Below are positions 1 to 11,100 of a DNA stretch of 64,000 nucleotides, one piece after another (position 1 is the first letter of the stretch; every line of letters begins with the position of its first letter). The position numbers were made by a program, and so were the translations under genes. This stretch comes from Zygnema cylindricum (Eukaryota; Streptophyta; Zygnematophyceae; Zygnematales; Zygnemataceae), in assembly GCA_037447655.1 (NCBI GenBank), contig JBBHKE010000926.1, positions 54,496 through 118,495 of the forward strand, in the 5' to 3' direction. The notes under the pieces are model-generated. The model had not been told where the DNA came from. It was given only the letters and a program-made list of their open reading frames with translations, and searched no databases.

Positions 1-99
1 TATAACAAAAAGGTACAAACTTTGGGAGAAGGAATACGGCCATATTAATAATGCTTGTTTGTGGAATTCCTAAAACTGATGTCGGCTTAAGTTCGGGTC

Positions 100-360
100 A
101 GTGTTAGGATTAAGGTCAAGATTAGGGATAGTTAGGGTTAAGGTTTAATTTTAGATTAGGGTTAGGGTTGGGGTTAGGGTTAGGTTTAGGGTTGGAGTTG
201 GAGTTAGAGTTAGGGTTAGGGTTAGGGTTAAGTTTAGACTAGGATTAGGAGTAGGCTTCGGGTTAGCTTCGGGGTTAGGTTTATATTTGGAGCTAGGGCT
301 AGAATTAGGTTAAGAATAGGTTCAGGCCAGAGTTAAGGTTAGACTCAGGTTTCAGGAACA
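100..360. repeat. Degenerate telomere-like repeat tract
   Basis: Many GTTAGGG/GGTTAGGGTTA units mixed with TTTAGGG and drifted variants (GTTGGGG, GTTAGAG, CTAGGAT). A short further run lies at about 470-490. The drift and lack of uniform units suggest an old interstitial or subtelomeric tract rather than a live chromosome end. No gene is visible between 1 and 551. Confidence 0.7.
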
Positions 361-643
361 GCTCACTCAGGGTAAAAAACGATCAAAAGTCTCCTGAATT
401 AGACTTTCAATGTTCCAACGAAAAACTTAATACCAGGAAAATTGTAACTTTCGAAGGAGAAAAAATACAGATTAGGGTTAGGGTTTAGAGAGACTGCACT
501 TTTGTTCATAGTTAAAAGTGTACGTACTGTACTGATGTTTTGATGTACTTAGGGTATGGTTACATCAGAAGGTCTCTGTAATAGTACGGACAGCAAAGTT
601 TATGTATTACAGAGGCGTCGGTTACATCGCGTATCGTCTGTAA

Positions 644-1284
644 CATAGTTCAAAAGTAGGCGTTTTTATGGTAGGCCTTTGGTAGGCGCACAAAACTTGG
701 CACAAAACTCGCGTAGAGTAGGCATATTGTATGGGTGTGAGTTGCGGACACTCTTGTATGATCGTACGAATATGACGTATGATCATAGTACAGCGCACGC
801 CACCTGACGAAATTTTTTCAGCGAACTGACGCGGCGTAGGATGGCATTCCGCCGGAAAAAAAACCCGGAAAAAAAAAAAAAAACGCGGACGGGCAACCTG
901 GTTGGTCAATTCGAGGCTTTATTTAGTGTGGCCTTCAAAATTGCAGACGCTAATATGACAAATTGTCCTATCGTAAGTTGTGTTACGGGCTTTTCATGTG
1001 ATCTTCTTAAGATAGCTACTTTGATCAGCGACCGTGTGATCGTCTAAATCTGACGGTTGAAATAAAAAACACCTCAAAATTCACAGAAAAAATATTTTTT
1101 GTCCGATTTTTTTTCAAAATTTAGACATGCCGTTTAATTCTCTATCGATCGATGTGCAACTCAACCCTCTTAACCTTTTTTTTCATTTTTCGACCAATAC
1201 AATATGGGTCTTAAGGGCATATTGTATGTTTTGCACACAATAGGCATACTGTATGGGCCTACTTTCACCTACTTTTGAACTATG
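644..1284. mobile_element. hAT-like non-autonomous element, copy 1
   Basis: Terminal inverted repeats CATAGTTCAAAAGTAGG and its complement bound 641 bp. An exact 8-bp duplication GTCTGTAA lies at 636-643 and 1285-1292. An 8-bp TSD fits the hAT superfamily. No transposase ORF is present; the short reading frames inside look spurious. It is nested in the Harbinger-like element. Confidence 0.8.
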
Positions 1285-1621
1285 GTCTGTAAACAAGATT
1301 TTACATACGTGTTTTGATTTGAGTGGCTCCACGTAAGTTGACGATCAAATCTCTAAAATCGTCAAAGATTTGGAAACCGACCATTTTCGTATGGAAATCC
1401 GTACTTGCGTATTACCTACGTGTACTTCACAAGTGTACCGTGTCAACCTACCTCAGAGATCTCCTTCACTCTGCTGACTTTCAGGAAAAAACCGTATTTC
1501 TTTTCGGCAAAGATTTTACGGTCACCTTGTCCGAAGGCACGTGACTTTGGGGACGTGTGAAAATTTTCATTTTTCATCGACGGAAGTGTTTATCGTCCAG
1601 GTGTAGCGAATTGACCGGTTT

Positions 1622-1660
1622 TGTATTGGTGAACCCACCTCAAGTGGGTTCACCAATACA
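1622..1660. repeat. Perfect 17-bp inverted repeat
   Basis: Arms 1622-1638 and 1644-1660 are perfect complements around a 5-nt loop (CTCAA). It lies in the internal part of the Harbinger-like element, between the two hAT-like insertions. Confidence 0.8.
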
Positions 1661-1748
1661 GAGGCGGATGGAGCGATTGCTTCGCAGATGAAGACGAGAA
1701 TGTAATCGGACGGTCGATGTTTTCTCCCGGATACTTGGAGAATCGTAA

Positions 1749-3028
1749 CATAGTTCAAAAGTAGGCGTTTTTATGGTAGGCCTTTGGTCGGCGCCTTTAT
1801 CGTAAGTTGTGTTATGGGCTTTCCATGTGATCTTCTTAGATCGCTACTTTGATCAGCGACCGTCCGATCGTCCGAATCTGACGGTGTAAATAACAAATTT
1901 TTGTCCGAATGTTTTAGGGCGTGTCCCCAAGTAACCGAAACTTTGAAACGTTACTTTGGATTTTAGCGCCGATTTTACGGTGTACTTTTCAAAGTGTGCC
2001 TATGTCAATCGTTACTTGTGCGTTCATAACTTCGAATATGTGAGAATTGTATACGTCTACAAAATGTGCGACAGTCTACGAAACGAAATGTAGACGAGTA
2101 CGAAACTACGAAATTCCCTAAAAACGGCAACGCTAACTACGAAACTTCCTAAAAACGGCGACGGTTGTAGACGTCGAGGTTTTTGTGACGTTGTAGATGT
2201 TTAGGGTTTTATGACACAGCGAAGTCATGCTACCATGTGACGTCATCAGTACGTACATTTTCCGCCATGGCTTTCCGATTTCGTTTTCTTATCTTTTATC
2301 ATTCGATATGCCATCAAACTTAGACAACAAATATTCAAAATATATATATATATATATATACCTTTCATTTGATACTATTATTGCTGCATCTCGTGTAAAT
2401 ATGAGAGAAAGAAGAGTGGTCAAGTGAGAAAGAGGGGGAGAGACGAGGACGCCGTAAAATTTCGCAGAGGACCCATGAAGGAAGGTGGAGGTCCGCGACC
2501 CCTGCAAATTTTTTTTCGTACATGTTTGTCATTTTCCTATGTGCATGTGCGTGACGAGGAGTGAAAAAATAGCGTGTACTTTCCTTCGTGCATTTTTTTA
2601 CGAAAACGTTTGGCACGTGCAATCCCGGTTTTCTATTCGTCAATAGAGTAGTATTTTGATTAAAATCAAGTCTCGATTTGATTTTAGTGCAAGTGTGAAG
2701 ATGAGCTGGAAGTGGGTCGCGATGATAATAACGCCAAATTGCCGTACCTTTCAAGTTCCAACATGACGCAAAATGTACTTGTGTTTTTGCCCATTTTTCG
2801 TACGGCGTAATATTTTCTCGTTGGAAGGCCCATTTTCTGTGAAAACGACGGAAAAAAACCCTTACTTGAACACATGGGGACACGCCCTTAATTGGTCCAA
2901 TTTGTGGTCTGAATGTTTTAATTGGTCCGAATAGGTCCGAATACAATATGGGTCTTAAGGTCATATTGTATGTTTTGCATACAATAGGCATATTGTATGG
3001 GCCTACTTTCACCTACTTTTGAACTATG
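1749..3028. mobile_element. hAT-like non-autonomous element, copy 2
   Basis: It has the same 17-bp TIRs as copy 1 and an exact 8-bp duplication AATCGTAA (1741-1748, 3029-3036). At 1280 bp it is twice the length of copy 1. It contains a (TA)10 microsatellite at 2341-2360. A 215-codon minus-strand frame at 2365-3012 has no recognisable domain and runs into the TIR, so I do not treat it as a gene. Confidence 0.8.
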
Positions 3029-3190
3029 AATCGTAATCTTATTTTTTGTTATAATATTTTCAAGAAACTCACGAAAATATAGTACGGAATGGTACTGGAA
3101 ATTACAAAATTATGTAGTAAACCTCACTTTTCGTCTGATGTAACCATACCCTTAGAATACGTTTTTTTTTAACGTCTTCCACGGTAACTA

Positions 3191-3401
3191 CACCTTGAAT
3201 CGTTATTAGAGTATAATTTTTTTTAGCGTATAGGAATAATTACCGTTATTAACGCTAATTGGGAATTTGGAAAATTTCAAAGAAAACGCCTACTCTAATT
3301 AAGAATTAGGGTTTTTTAAATAGTATGGATGATTCTATTTGAGAATCTGAAAAAAAAGGTACCTGAATTAGCGTTCAATGCGCTTACAACGATTCACGGT
3401 G
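3191..3401. mobile_element. TA-flanked MITE, family A (short form)
   Basis: The left end CACCTTGAATCGTTATTAG and right end ACGATTCACGGTG are imperfect inverted repeats, each flanked by TA (3189-3190, 3402-3403). Other members lie at 3485, 5334, 19903, 45944 and 55106. A TA target duplication is compatible with Tc1/mariner-type mobilisation. It is 211 bp and non-coding. Confidence 0.65.
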
Positions 3402-3484
3402 TACAGTAGGAATAAAATTGAAATCCCAATGTTTGCATGATACAATTTACTGCATGTTTCAAAAAAGTATGAATTACTACAGTA

Positions 3485-3701
3485 CACCGTGAATCGCTAT
3501 TAGTGTTAATGTTTTTTTTGCCGCTTGAAACATTTTTTCTCCGTACACGTATGTTGGATTTTGGATTTGACGGTTGCAATTAAAAGCCAAGATTCTCACC
3601 GTCCCATCGGCGGTCTCTATATGAAAAGCGGACAAGTATGTACGTAGAAAAGATGTTTTAAGTGGCAAAAAGACTACTAACACTAATAGCGATAAACGGT
3701 G
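3485..3701. mobile_element. TA-flanked MITE, family A (217-bp subgroup)
   Basis: The left TIR CACCGTGAATCGCTATTAG pairs with CTAATAGCGATAAACGGTG at the right, flanked by TA at 3483-3484 and 3702-3703. The interior (a TTTTTTCTCCGTACAC block followed by a GACGGTTGCAAT block) matches the element at 55106-55322, which is also 217 bp. Confidence 0.7.
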
Positions 3702-3717
3702 TACGCCGCGAATCGTT

Positions 3718-3903
3718 ACTAGGGTGCCGTTCCATCAGACGAAAAGTGAGGTTGTTTACAGATATACGTACTACGCCGTACCTCTTATTTTGTTTTTATG
3801 AGCGAACATTACTAGGGTGGCGTTCCATCAGACGAAAAGTGAGGTTGTTTACAGATATACGTACTCCACCGTACCTCTTATTTTGTTTTTATCAGCGAAC
3901 AAC
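3718..3903. repeat. Two direct 93-bp repeats with Harbinger-like end sequence
   Basis: A unit starting ACTAGGGTG(C/G)CGTTCC occurs at 3718 and 3811 with few differences. Each unit contains CCATCAGACGAAAAGTGAGG, which resembles the terminal and subterminal sequence of the Harbinger-like elements. It looks like a duplicated element end without a partner terminus. Confidence 0.65.
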
Positions 3904-3992
3904 ATTACAGAGAATCTTGCCAATATTCTCCAATGGTCTGGGAGGTAACAATGACCGTTGGACGTTTTTTCGCGAAGCATTCGCTTCGAAAG

Positions 3993-4043
3993 TTTCTGTA
4001 AATGGTGATGTACCTCGAGGAGGTACATCACCATTTACAGAAA
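3993..4043. repeat. Perfect 24-bp hairpin
   Basis: Arms 3993-4016 and 4020-4043 are perfect complements separated by GAG. No terminator or small-RNA context is recognisable around it. Confidence 0.85.
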
Positions 4044-5333
4044 AAATTGAGCCGCGACACGCTGGATAATGAATGTACGTGTCACGAAGGCAAACCAACG
4101 AAAATCAAAAAATGTTTCGTTCGCCGGCTATCGGGGCAGAGTCCAGGAAAATATTTTCCTTGGCTGTCAAAAATTTGAAATCTCGGGGTCAATATTTGCC
4201 TTCGCTGGTGGTTGCCGCACGTGTAAGTTTCGATTTGCTTGGCTTCGTTTAGCGACTATGGACGATGCTGTACGAAATGTTTGGAATTTTCTTATTAATG
4301 TTGAAATATTCATAAATGCTTGATTCTATTCCGGACCGGAATTCGTGCATGTATGAACCGGGAAAGCCCAATTTTAATTCGGGTCACTGACTATTGTACT
4401 GTACTGTAGTGACCACATTACAGTACAGTATTGTACTGTATTGTACAATTGAGTGACACCACGGTACGGTACACCACTGTTTAGTAGAACATATTACAAT
4501 TTAGAATGGATTTTTGTCGGTTATTCAATAGTATATGGCAATGATTGCTTTTCATGGGAATTTCCATTCGCAACCTCGGGACTCTAAAAGTTAAAGCGTC
4601 ACGCCGGAGAAAGGTTTAAACGTTTTTGTGACGTTTTCCTAAATTTTAACACATACGACAGCCTCTGAGATTGCGTTGTGTTTCAAAGGAAATTTCCCTG
4701 GCCGCACCTTCGTTTCTTCTTTCTTTATTTAGGGTGCCATCACGAACATACTGGAATCTGTTTCAGTTTCGGGTTAAGGGTCGTAATTGTTAAGGGTCTA
4801 GTAAACAAGTTAGGGCGTTATTTTAGACGGATTCGACAAAAGGAATATGTTCGACAAATAAACAGATTAAAATATGATCGGAACGGAAATCCTCCCCTAC
4901 TGTTTCCCAGCAGACATTGATTACTGTAGCACCGTTCTTCCTAACGGCCTGTAATTATGTACAAACACATTTCACATGTTTTTTAAATATTTTGTACGAA
5001 TGGGATGCCGACAAAAGAAGTTGACGTACGCGGTTGAATGCTTAACATAATAAAATCAGATTGAATCTCAGTGCGCCAAAGCCCGAAAGTCTACCACAAT
5101 CCGTACATTTTTGTCACCTTTCAGTCGAAGCCAGCACTTCTAGATATTTCTTCAGTTCATTACAGTACAGTACTGTACTTCATTAACACAATATTGACAA
5201 GTGACAACACACGTCACAGTATAGTGGAGGGAAATACTGTGCACACCAACAAGAATTGCTTCGCATTCCAGCCTCCAGGCTAAGGCGTATCCGTTGTCAA
5301 ACGTGGCGTCAGCTGCCGAATATTCCACAATTA
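4044..5333. other. Intergenic stretch, no gene recognised
   Basis: Short open frames occur but none shows a domain. Two patches (about 4395-4448 and 5160-5185) are rich in overlapping GTAC/ACAGTAC/TGTACTG units, forming locally palindromic simple sequence. Confidence 0.6.
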
Positions 5334-5829
5334 CACCGCGAATCGTAATTAGAGTAATGAAAAAATTAGAGTACAAAAACTAAAAAAATGAATTAGAGTA
5401 TTGAACGCTAATTTATGTGATAGAGCTGTTTCAACTATGAAGTTTAATCTATTTAAGTACTCTAATTTGGCACGCTAATATCCTCTACTGTAAATAAGGT
5501 ATTCGTACAGAATTTGGCAAAACGTACAGTTTATCGTCACTATGACGTTTGCACTACGCGGTTTGTTAAAACGCAGTTACATGATAACGACCTGTATTAA
5601 ATCATTATTTGTACTTTTTTACTTAATAAAGTACAATTTTGCACGGTCGGAGGTCGTCCGTACTCCACACTATTTAAAACGAACCTATATTATAATTAAA
5701 AACGCTAATTAAACTATACCTTAAATAGAATAATGATAAAATTAAAATCATTTACTCTATTTCATGTGATAGAGTCCAAATTTTGAGCGACCGAATTAGA
5801 GTAATTTACTCTAATTACGATTCGCGGTG
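5334..5829. mobile_element. TA-flanked MITE, family A (496 bp)
   Basis: Starts CACCGCGAATCGTAATTAG and ends with its near-perfect complement, flanked by TA at 5332-5333 and 5830-5831. The interior is AT-rich and non-coding. Confidence 0.75.
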
Positions 5830-5889
5830 TAGTTTATGGGTTCGTCTTTAGTAAGCTTAGGGCTTTTTCATTTGTGTTTTTTTTTTGTC

Positions 5890-6030
5890 GTGCATCGCTA
5901 GGATTTTTCCGCTAATCGATATGTCATTTTTTTTGGCCTATCGATAACCGATATATTGGCACGATCTATCGCTATCGGTGTTATCGCGATAAAAAGCCGA
6001 TATTGTCGGTTTTTTATCGCAAATGTAATA
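5890..6030. repeat. Fragment of the TATCGATA-rich TIR family D
   Basis: Dense TATCGATA/CGATAT/TATCGCGATAA motifs resemble the interiors of the elements at 34211-45943 and 58163-58972. The left side keeps a TGCATCGCTAGG-like remnant where those elements have their TIR. No complete termini are present. Confidence 0.5.
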
Positions 6031-6109
6031 TACATAAATTATAAGTCCCCCCCAAAAAACGCATATCGATCATTTGGAAGCCTGCGCAACACTATACCAT
6101 GTTATTATG

Positions 6110-6271
6110 TTGCGACTTCTTTTTGCCAAAAATCACATTACAGTGATAGTAACACTATTTAAGGAGGTGGACTACAATCTGCCACGTATCCTAACACTAA
6201 TTAGTGTTATTAATTTAAATTCGCTCAGCACTAATAAATCCTTATTGCTAATAACGATGGGCGGTGCAATG
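6110..6271. repeat. Partial copy of a TA-flanked MITE (family G)
   Basis: The right terminus CGATGGGCGGTGCAATG is followed by TA. The interior (CTATTTAAGGAGGTGGACTA) matches the element at 25497-25697. The left terminus is missing or unrecognisable. Confidence 0.5.
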
Positions 6272-6429
6272 TAGTTTTTAGATTTTTCCAGGTATAGTTA
6301 AGATTTTATTTTTTTATTTTCTAATATGTTTTTCCATCAGTATATAAATAAGAGTCTTTCAGACGCCTTTGTGGAAAGCCTTATATAGGCGGTGTGTCTG
6401 ACAAGGATTTTTTCTGTCCGAGGTACGGA

Positions 6430-7103
6430 AGGCCGTACCGTTGGCACGATGTAGCCTTGCCGCCCGTCGCTGTGCAAGCCGCTGTACCGCTGGCATAATT
6501 CCACGCTGCCGCCAGCCGGTTGGCGTAATGCTACGCTGCCGCCGTTGGCGTAATTTAACGATGCCGGCAGCTGGCGTAATTCTACGCTGCCGGCCGCTGG
6601 CGTAATTCTACGCTGCCGGCTGATGGCGTAATTTTACGCTGCCGCCTCCCAGCTGGCAGTTTTCTACGCTGCCGGCCGTTGGCGTAATTCTACGCTGCCG
6701 GCTGCTGGCGTAATTCTACGCTGCCGCCGGGTGGCGTAATTTCTACGTTGCCGGCCGCTGGCGTAAATCTACGCTGCCGGCTGCTGGCGTAATTCTACGC
6801 TGCCGCCTGCAAGCTGGCAGTTTTCTACGCTGCCGGCCGCTGGCGTGATTTTACGTAATATATTTTTGCCAGCGTCGCATTATAGAGCGCCGTACCAATG
6901 GCGTAATATATAATTGCCAACCGTCGCTGTGCAAATCGCCGTACGGTTGGCGTAATGTTATACTGCCAACCGTCGATGTGCAAATCGCCATACGACAAGC
7001 ATATTGTTACGCTGACAGCCGTCGGTGTACAGACTGCCGTATGGCTGGCGTAATGTTACACTGACAACCGTCGGTGTACAGACGCCGTACCGCTACAGTA
7101 TTA
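6430..7103. repeat. GC-rich tandem array, left part
   Basis: Repeated units of the type GGCGTAATTCTACGCTGCCG at roughly 30-bp spacing pass into longer units containing CGTCGGTGTACAGACGCC. Related units resume at 19799-19900 and 21981-22085, so the array was contiguous before C1 and a TIR element inserted. No coding potential is evident. Confidence 0.7.
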
Positions 7104-8087
7104 TGTTGATTTGAGGCAGCTGGTGCCACTGAAGAAGATGAAGAAGCACCGGCAGTTGCCATGATAATCAATTGTGTAAAGAGGAAACTCTCACGAAATC
7201 CCACAAACAACCAACTTCACAATGAAGCCCCAAACAAACCAGACACAGGCTAAGTCTGCAAATTTGCCACAATATAAAATATACACCAAAAAACCCACAT
7301 GCAAAATTTCACAAAGTTCTGCCAAAAGATCACAATGATCTTATAATTCAAACACACCCAAAAACTGCTTCACAATTTTTCCTACACAACAATCCTACTT
7401 TTCCTAAAGTAATCTAAGTCCTATATATACAAGTGAGCCTACGGTTGATCACACCGTACTACAACTAGCGTGGTCAAATGGTACACTACTCTTCATTAAC
7501 AAAAATCCCACCGTCGAATGCACATAATTATTTCCACCAATCAGACAGCAGCTAGAAATGAAATAGTACGCGGTTTAAAGTTCGTCCGCTGAAATGATGG
7601 TACAGTCAATACTTCTCTTCCAAAAATGACGGCGGACTTCGTCCGCTTTCCACGTATTCTTTCATCACCGAAGATGAACCTCCACGTATAAATTTGGTCC
7701 TCAAATGTAACTGTACCTTTTCTTTTAGAACAACCAAACTTGACTTTCTCACGGACCGACACGTGTGCCTAAAGTGCACCGAATCTGTGTACTCCCTTTC
7801 TAGTTACATACTCACTTAATCATGTCCCCGTCAATTTATCTTCACACAAACTGACTCATATTCAGAACACCTTTCTTGCGCATACTTCTATGACTGCTAT
7901 GACTGTTATGATCTGTCAGCGCAGCTGTGATATTAGAGCAGCGCAACTGCGATGTCAGATCAGAGCACCATAGCAGCACAGCAACAAGTGTAGAGTGCTC
8001 AAGGTTTATAGCTGCGATGTCAGACTTAGCGCAGCATGGCAACATAGCAGCAAGATATAGAGAGAACTTAAGGTTTCCAAAACAACA
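7104..8087 (-). repeat. C1 3' LTR
   Basis: The plus strand reads TGTTGATTTGAGG to CCAAAACAACA, with TG/CA termini, and matches 18788-19798. It retains an open N-terminal gag frame starting ATGGCAACTGCC (about 7160, read leftwards on the minus strand). The 5' LTR copy has lost one base from that frame. Confidence 0.85.
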
Positions 8088-8110
8088 CTCCCCTAAACCT
8101 TTAGACTCTC

Positions 8111-11100
8111 TCAGCCACTGAGTCCACATTCCTCTCTACAGAACTTCAACTTAGGTGCAGGTAAAGACTTAGTCATCATATCTGCTACCATTTTCTCAGC
8201 CGGAAGATAACTTAGCTTTAAAAATCTGTTCATCACCTTCTCTCTTACAAAATGCAGCTTGATGTCAATGTGCTTGCTTTTGAAGTGATGACTCGGGTTG
8301 GATGCAATCGCAATAGCTGCTTGGTTGTCACACCACACTATTTGAGGTCCGGATTGCATAAAATGAAGTTCTTGGAGGAGCGACTTCACCCATAGTAACT
8401 CCTTGACAGCTGAGCTTGCTGCCATATATTCAGCCTCCATTGTAGACTGAGCTGTTACCTTTTGAAGCTTGCTGCTCCAGCAGCATGTTCCAGTTCCAAT
8501 CTTCAAAATGAATCCAGTGGTGGAACGGCGGCTTGGCATGTCTCCATAGCTAGCATCGCTCCATGTCTGAATTTTGACTTCATCTCCACCGAGAGCAAGT
8601 CTAAGATTCCGTGTTCCTACAAGGTACCGAAGAACCCTCTTTGCGGCCTCCCAATCTGTTTTCCTTGGATTCTGCAAACTTCGACTCAAAGCGCCAACTG
8701 CTGCCGCAATATCCGGCCTTGTGCAGTTCATGAAGTAAATTAGGCTACCAACAATCTGTTGGTATGGAATGGTGGCCATAAAATCTGCCTCCCCTGACTC
8801 TAAGGTATCGTCAAAAATGATTCCACCATCGGTCTCCATGCCTTCCACTTTCTGCTTAAATTCCAAGGGAGTGGCACTTCCGTTTGCCTCAGCAATGCCA
8901 AACTTTTCAAGCACATTTCCTATCGCTTCACGTTGCGTTAGATGGATTGTTCTCCTATCTCTATCCCTTTCTACTTGAATTCCAAGAATATACTTTGCCT
9001 CACCTAAGTCCTTCATCTCAAATCTTGAATTTAAGGCTGCCTTTATTTTGTTAATTTCATTTAATGACTTGCTTAACAACAGCAAATCATCTACATATAC
9101 CGCAATGTACATAATCCCATCTTTCCCTTCCATAACATAGACTGAGTGATCTGAGTCAATCTTGACGAATCCTAGAGTGGTAAGAAACTCATCTAGTTTT
9201 AGGTTCCACTGACGTGGAGCCTGCTTCAAACCATACAGGGATTTCAACAGTTTACAGACCAGATTTTCTTTTCCAGTCTCTTCATACCTTTCAGGCTGCT
9301 TCATATAAATTACTTCCTCTAAATCTCCATGCAAGAAAGCTGTCTTAACATCCATTTGATGTAGTTCCATATTCTCAATGGCCGCTAAGGATAATAAAAT
9401 TATAACAGTTGGAAATCGGACAACCGGAGAAAAAGTCTCTTCATAGTCAATTCCCTCCTTCTGACTATAGCCTTTAGCAACAAGCCTAGCCTTATATCTT
9501 TCAATAGAGTTATCTGGATTCAGCTTTACTTTAAAGACCCTTTTACAGCCGATGGCTTTTCGGTCTGGTGGAAGCTCCATAAGCTCCCAAGTTTGAGCCT
9601 CCATTATCGATCGCATTTCATCGTTAGCCGCAGCGATCCATTGATCTTTTTCCGGAGCTGAAAAGGCTTCTTGTATTGTGACTGGTTCCATCATGCTGGC
9701 AGATAATAGAGCAGTTTTGCAGCTTCGCAATTTCGCAGCGTTGCAGCTTTGCAGCTTCGCAGCCTCGCAGCTTTGCAGCTTCGCAGCGTCGCAGCTTTCC
9801 AGCTTCGCAGCATCGCAGCTTCGCAGTTTCGCAGCGTCGCAGTTTTCAGTCAGATCCACTGATCCGACAGAAAATAGCGCAGCTTCGCAGTGTCGCAGCC
9901 TGCTGCTTTGCCTTTTTCCCCCCGGAAAATCTGAGGCTGGAATTGTTAAATCCGTAGGTTGCCGCCGAGGAGGAGGTGGTGGAGGAGGAGGATGATTCTC
10001 CACAAGGGGACCAGTCGGAGGGTCCAAAGTGGGACTAGAAGAAGCAAGAGGAACACTTTCAAAAATAACATATTCTTTGATTTTGAAATCTTTTTCAAAA
10101 TCTGTCATACGAAAAACATCTACCGATCTGCTCTCTTCCTTAACCTGAATATTTATACCAGTCTGAAGAGTATTCCTATCCCTATTAAATACTCTATAGC
10201 CCACGGATTCATCATCATAACCCATAAAAATTCCTGGAATCGATTTTGGACTAAGCTTAGAAATAGGGAGATTATCCAAAATAAAACATTTACTCCGAAA
10301 AACTCGGAAGTGACTAACATTCGGTTTTCTTCTGGTCCACACTTCATATGGTGTTTTCCCTTTTACTGCTTTAGTCTCTATTCTATTTTTAATATACGAC
10401 GCACACGAGAAAGCTTCACCCCAAAATTTGAAATCTATTCCTTTATCTAGTAACCTAGATTTTGCACTTTCTGTTAGAGTTCGGTTGAGTCTTTCGGATA
10501 CTCCATTCTGTTCCGAAGTATAAAGAACTGTAAATTGCCGAGAAATGCCATTGTCTTTTAAGTATTCAGAAAATGCATGAGAAATAAATTCCCCTCCGTT
10601 GTCGGACCGAAGGGAAAGGATCGGTTTCCCATGAAGTTTTTCGGCCCATACCCGAAAATGCTTGAAGTGAGTGAGCACTTCACTCTTTTCTTTCATAAAA
10701 TAAACCTTGCTATATCTTGAGAAGTCATCCGTAAAAGTGACCAAAAACCTGTTGCCACTGAGTGAAGGAACTTTTGATGGCCCCCACACATCCGAATGAA
10801 TAATTTGCAGCAAATCCGTTGCCCGGTTATCCGCTGTCTGAGGTAGTGGCAGCTTATGAAGTTTTCCCAAAGCACATCCATCACATACATGGGAATATGT
10901 TTCTCCTAAATTAACACCATCTATCATATTTTGCTTTACCATATTATCAAGCCTTTCATGATGAACATGACCGAGCCTCTTATGCCACAAAACATTTTCC
11001 GGAAGGACACTAGAGTATGCAAAGTCAATTTCATTAGCGAAGTCCATCCGGTACAACAAGTTTGGGCCTCTAGTTCCTACCAAAGCTACCTTCCCATCTT

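Larger units (their letters stand above)
552..3151. mobile_element. PIF/Harbinger-like non-autonomous TIR element, host of two nested elements
   Basis: The ends are perfect 18-bp inverted repeats (GGGTATGGTTACATCAGA at the left, its complement at the right). They are flanked by the 3-bp duplication TTA (549-551 and 3152-3154), the TWA-type duplication typical of PIF/Harbinger. Subterminal sequence resembles the elements at 46774-48239 (an AAAAGTGRGGTT block). Removing the two nested hAT-like elements and their duplications leaves about 0.66 kb, close to the sizes of those relatives. No transposase is encoded. Superfamily assignment is inferred from TSD length and sequence. Confidence 0.75.

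Noticed and set aside
2365-3012. 215-codon minus-strand frame
   Set aside because: Lies inside the hAT-like element, crosses its TA microsatellite and runs into the TIR; no domain seen.
6430-7103. CRISPR-like array or integron-like repeats
   Set aside because: Units are directly abutting diverged tandem repeats without unique spacers, in a eukaryotic transposon-rich context.
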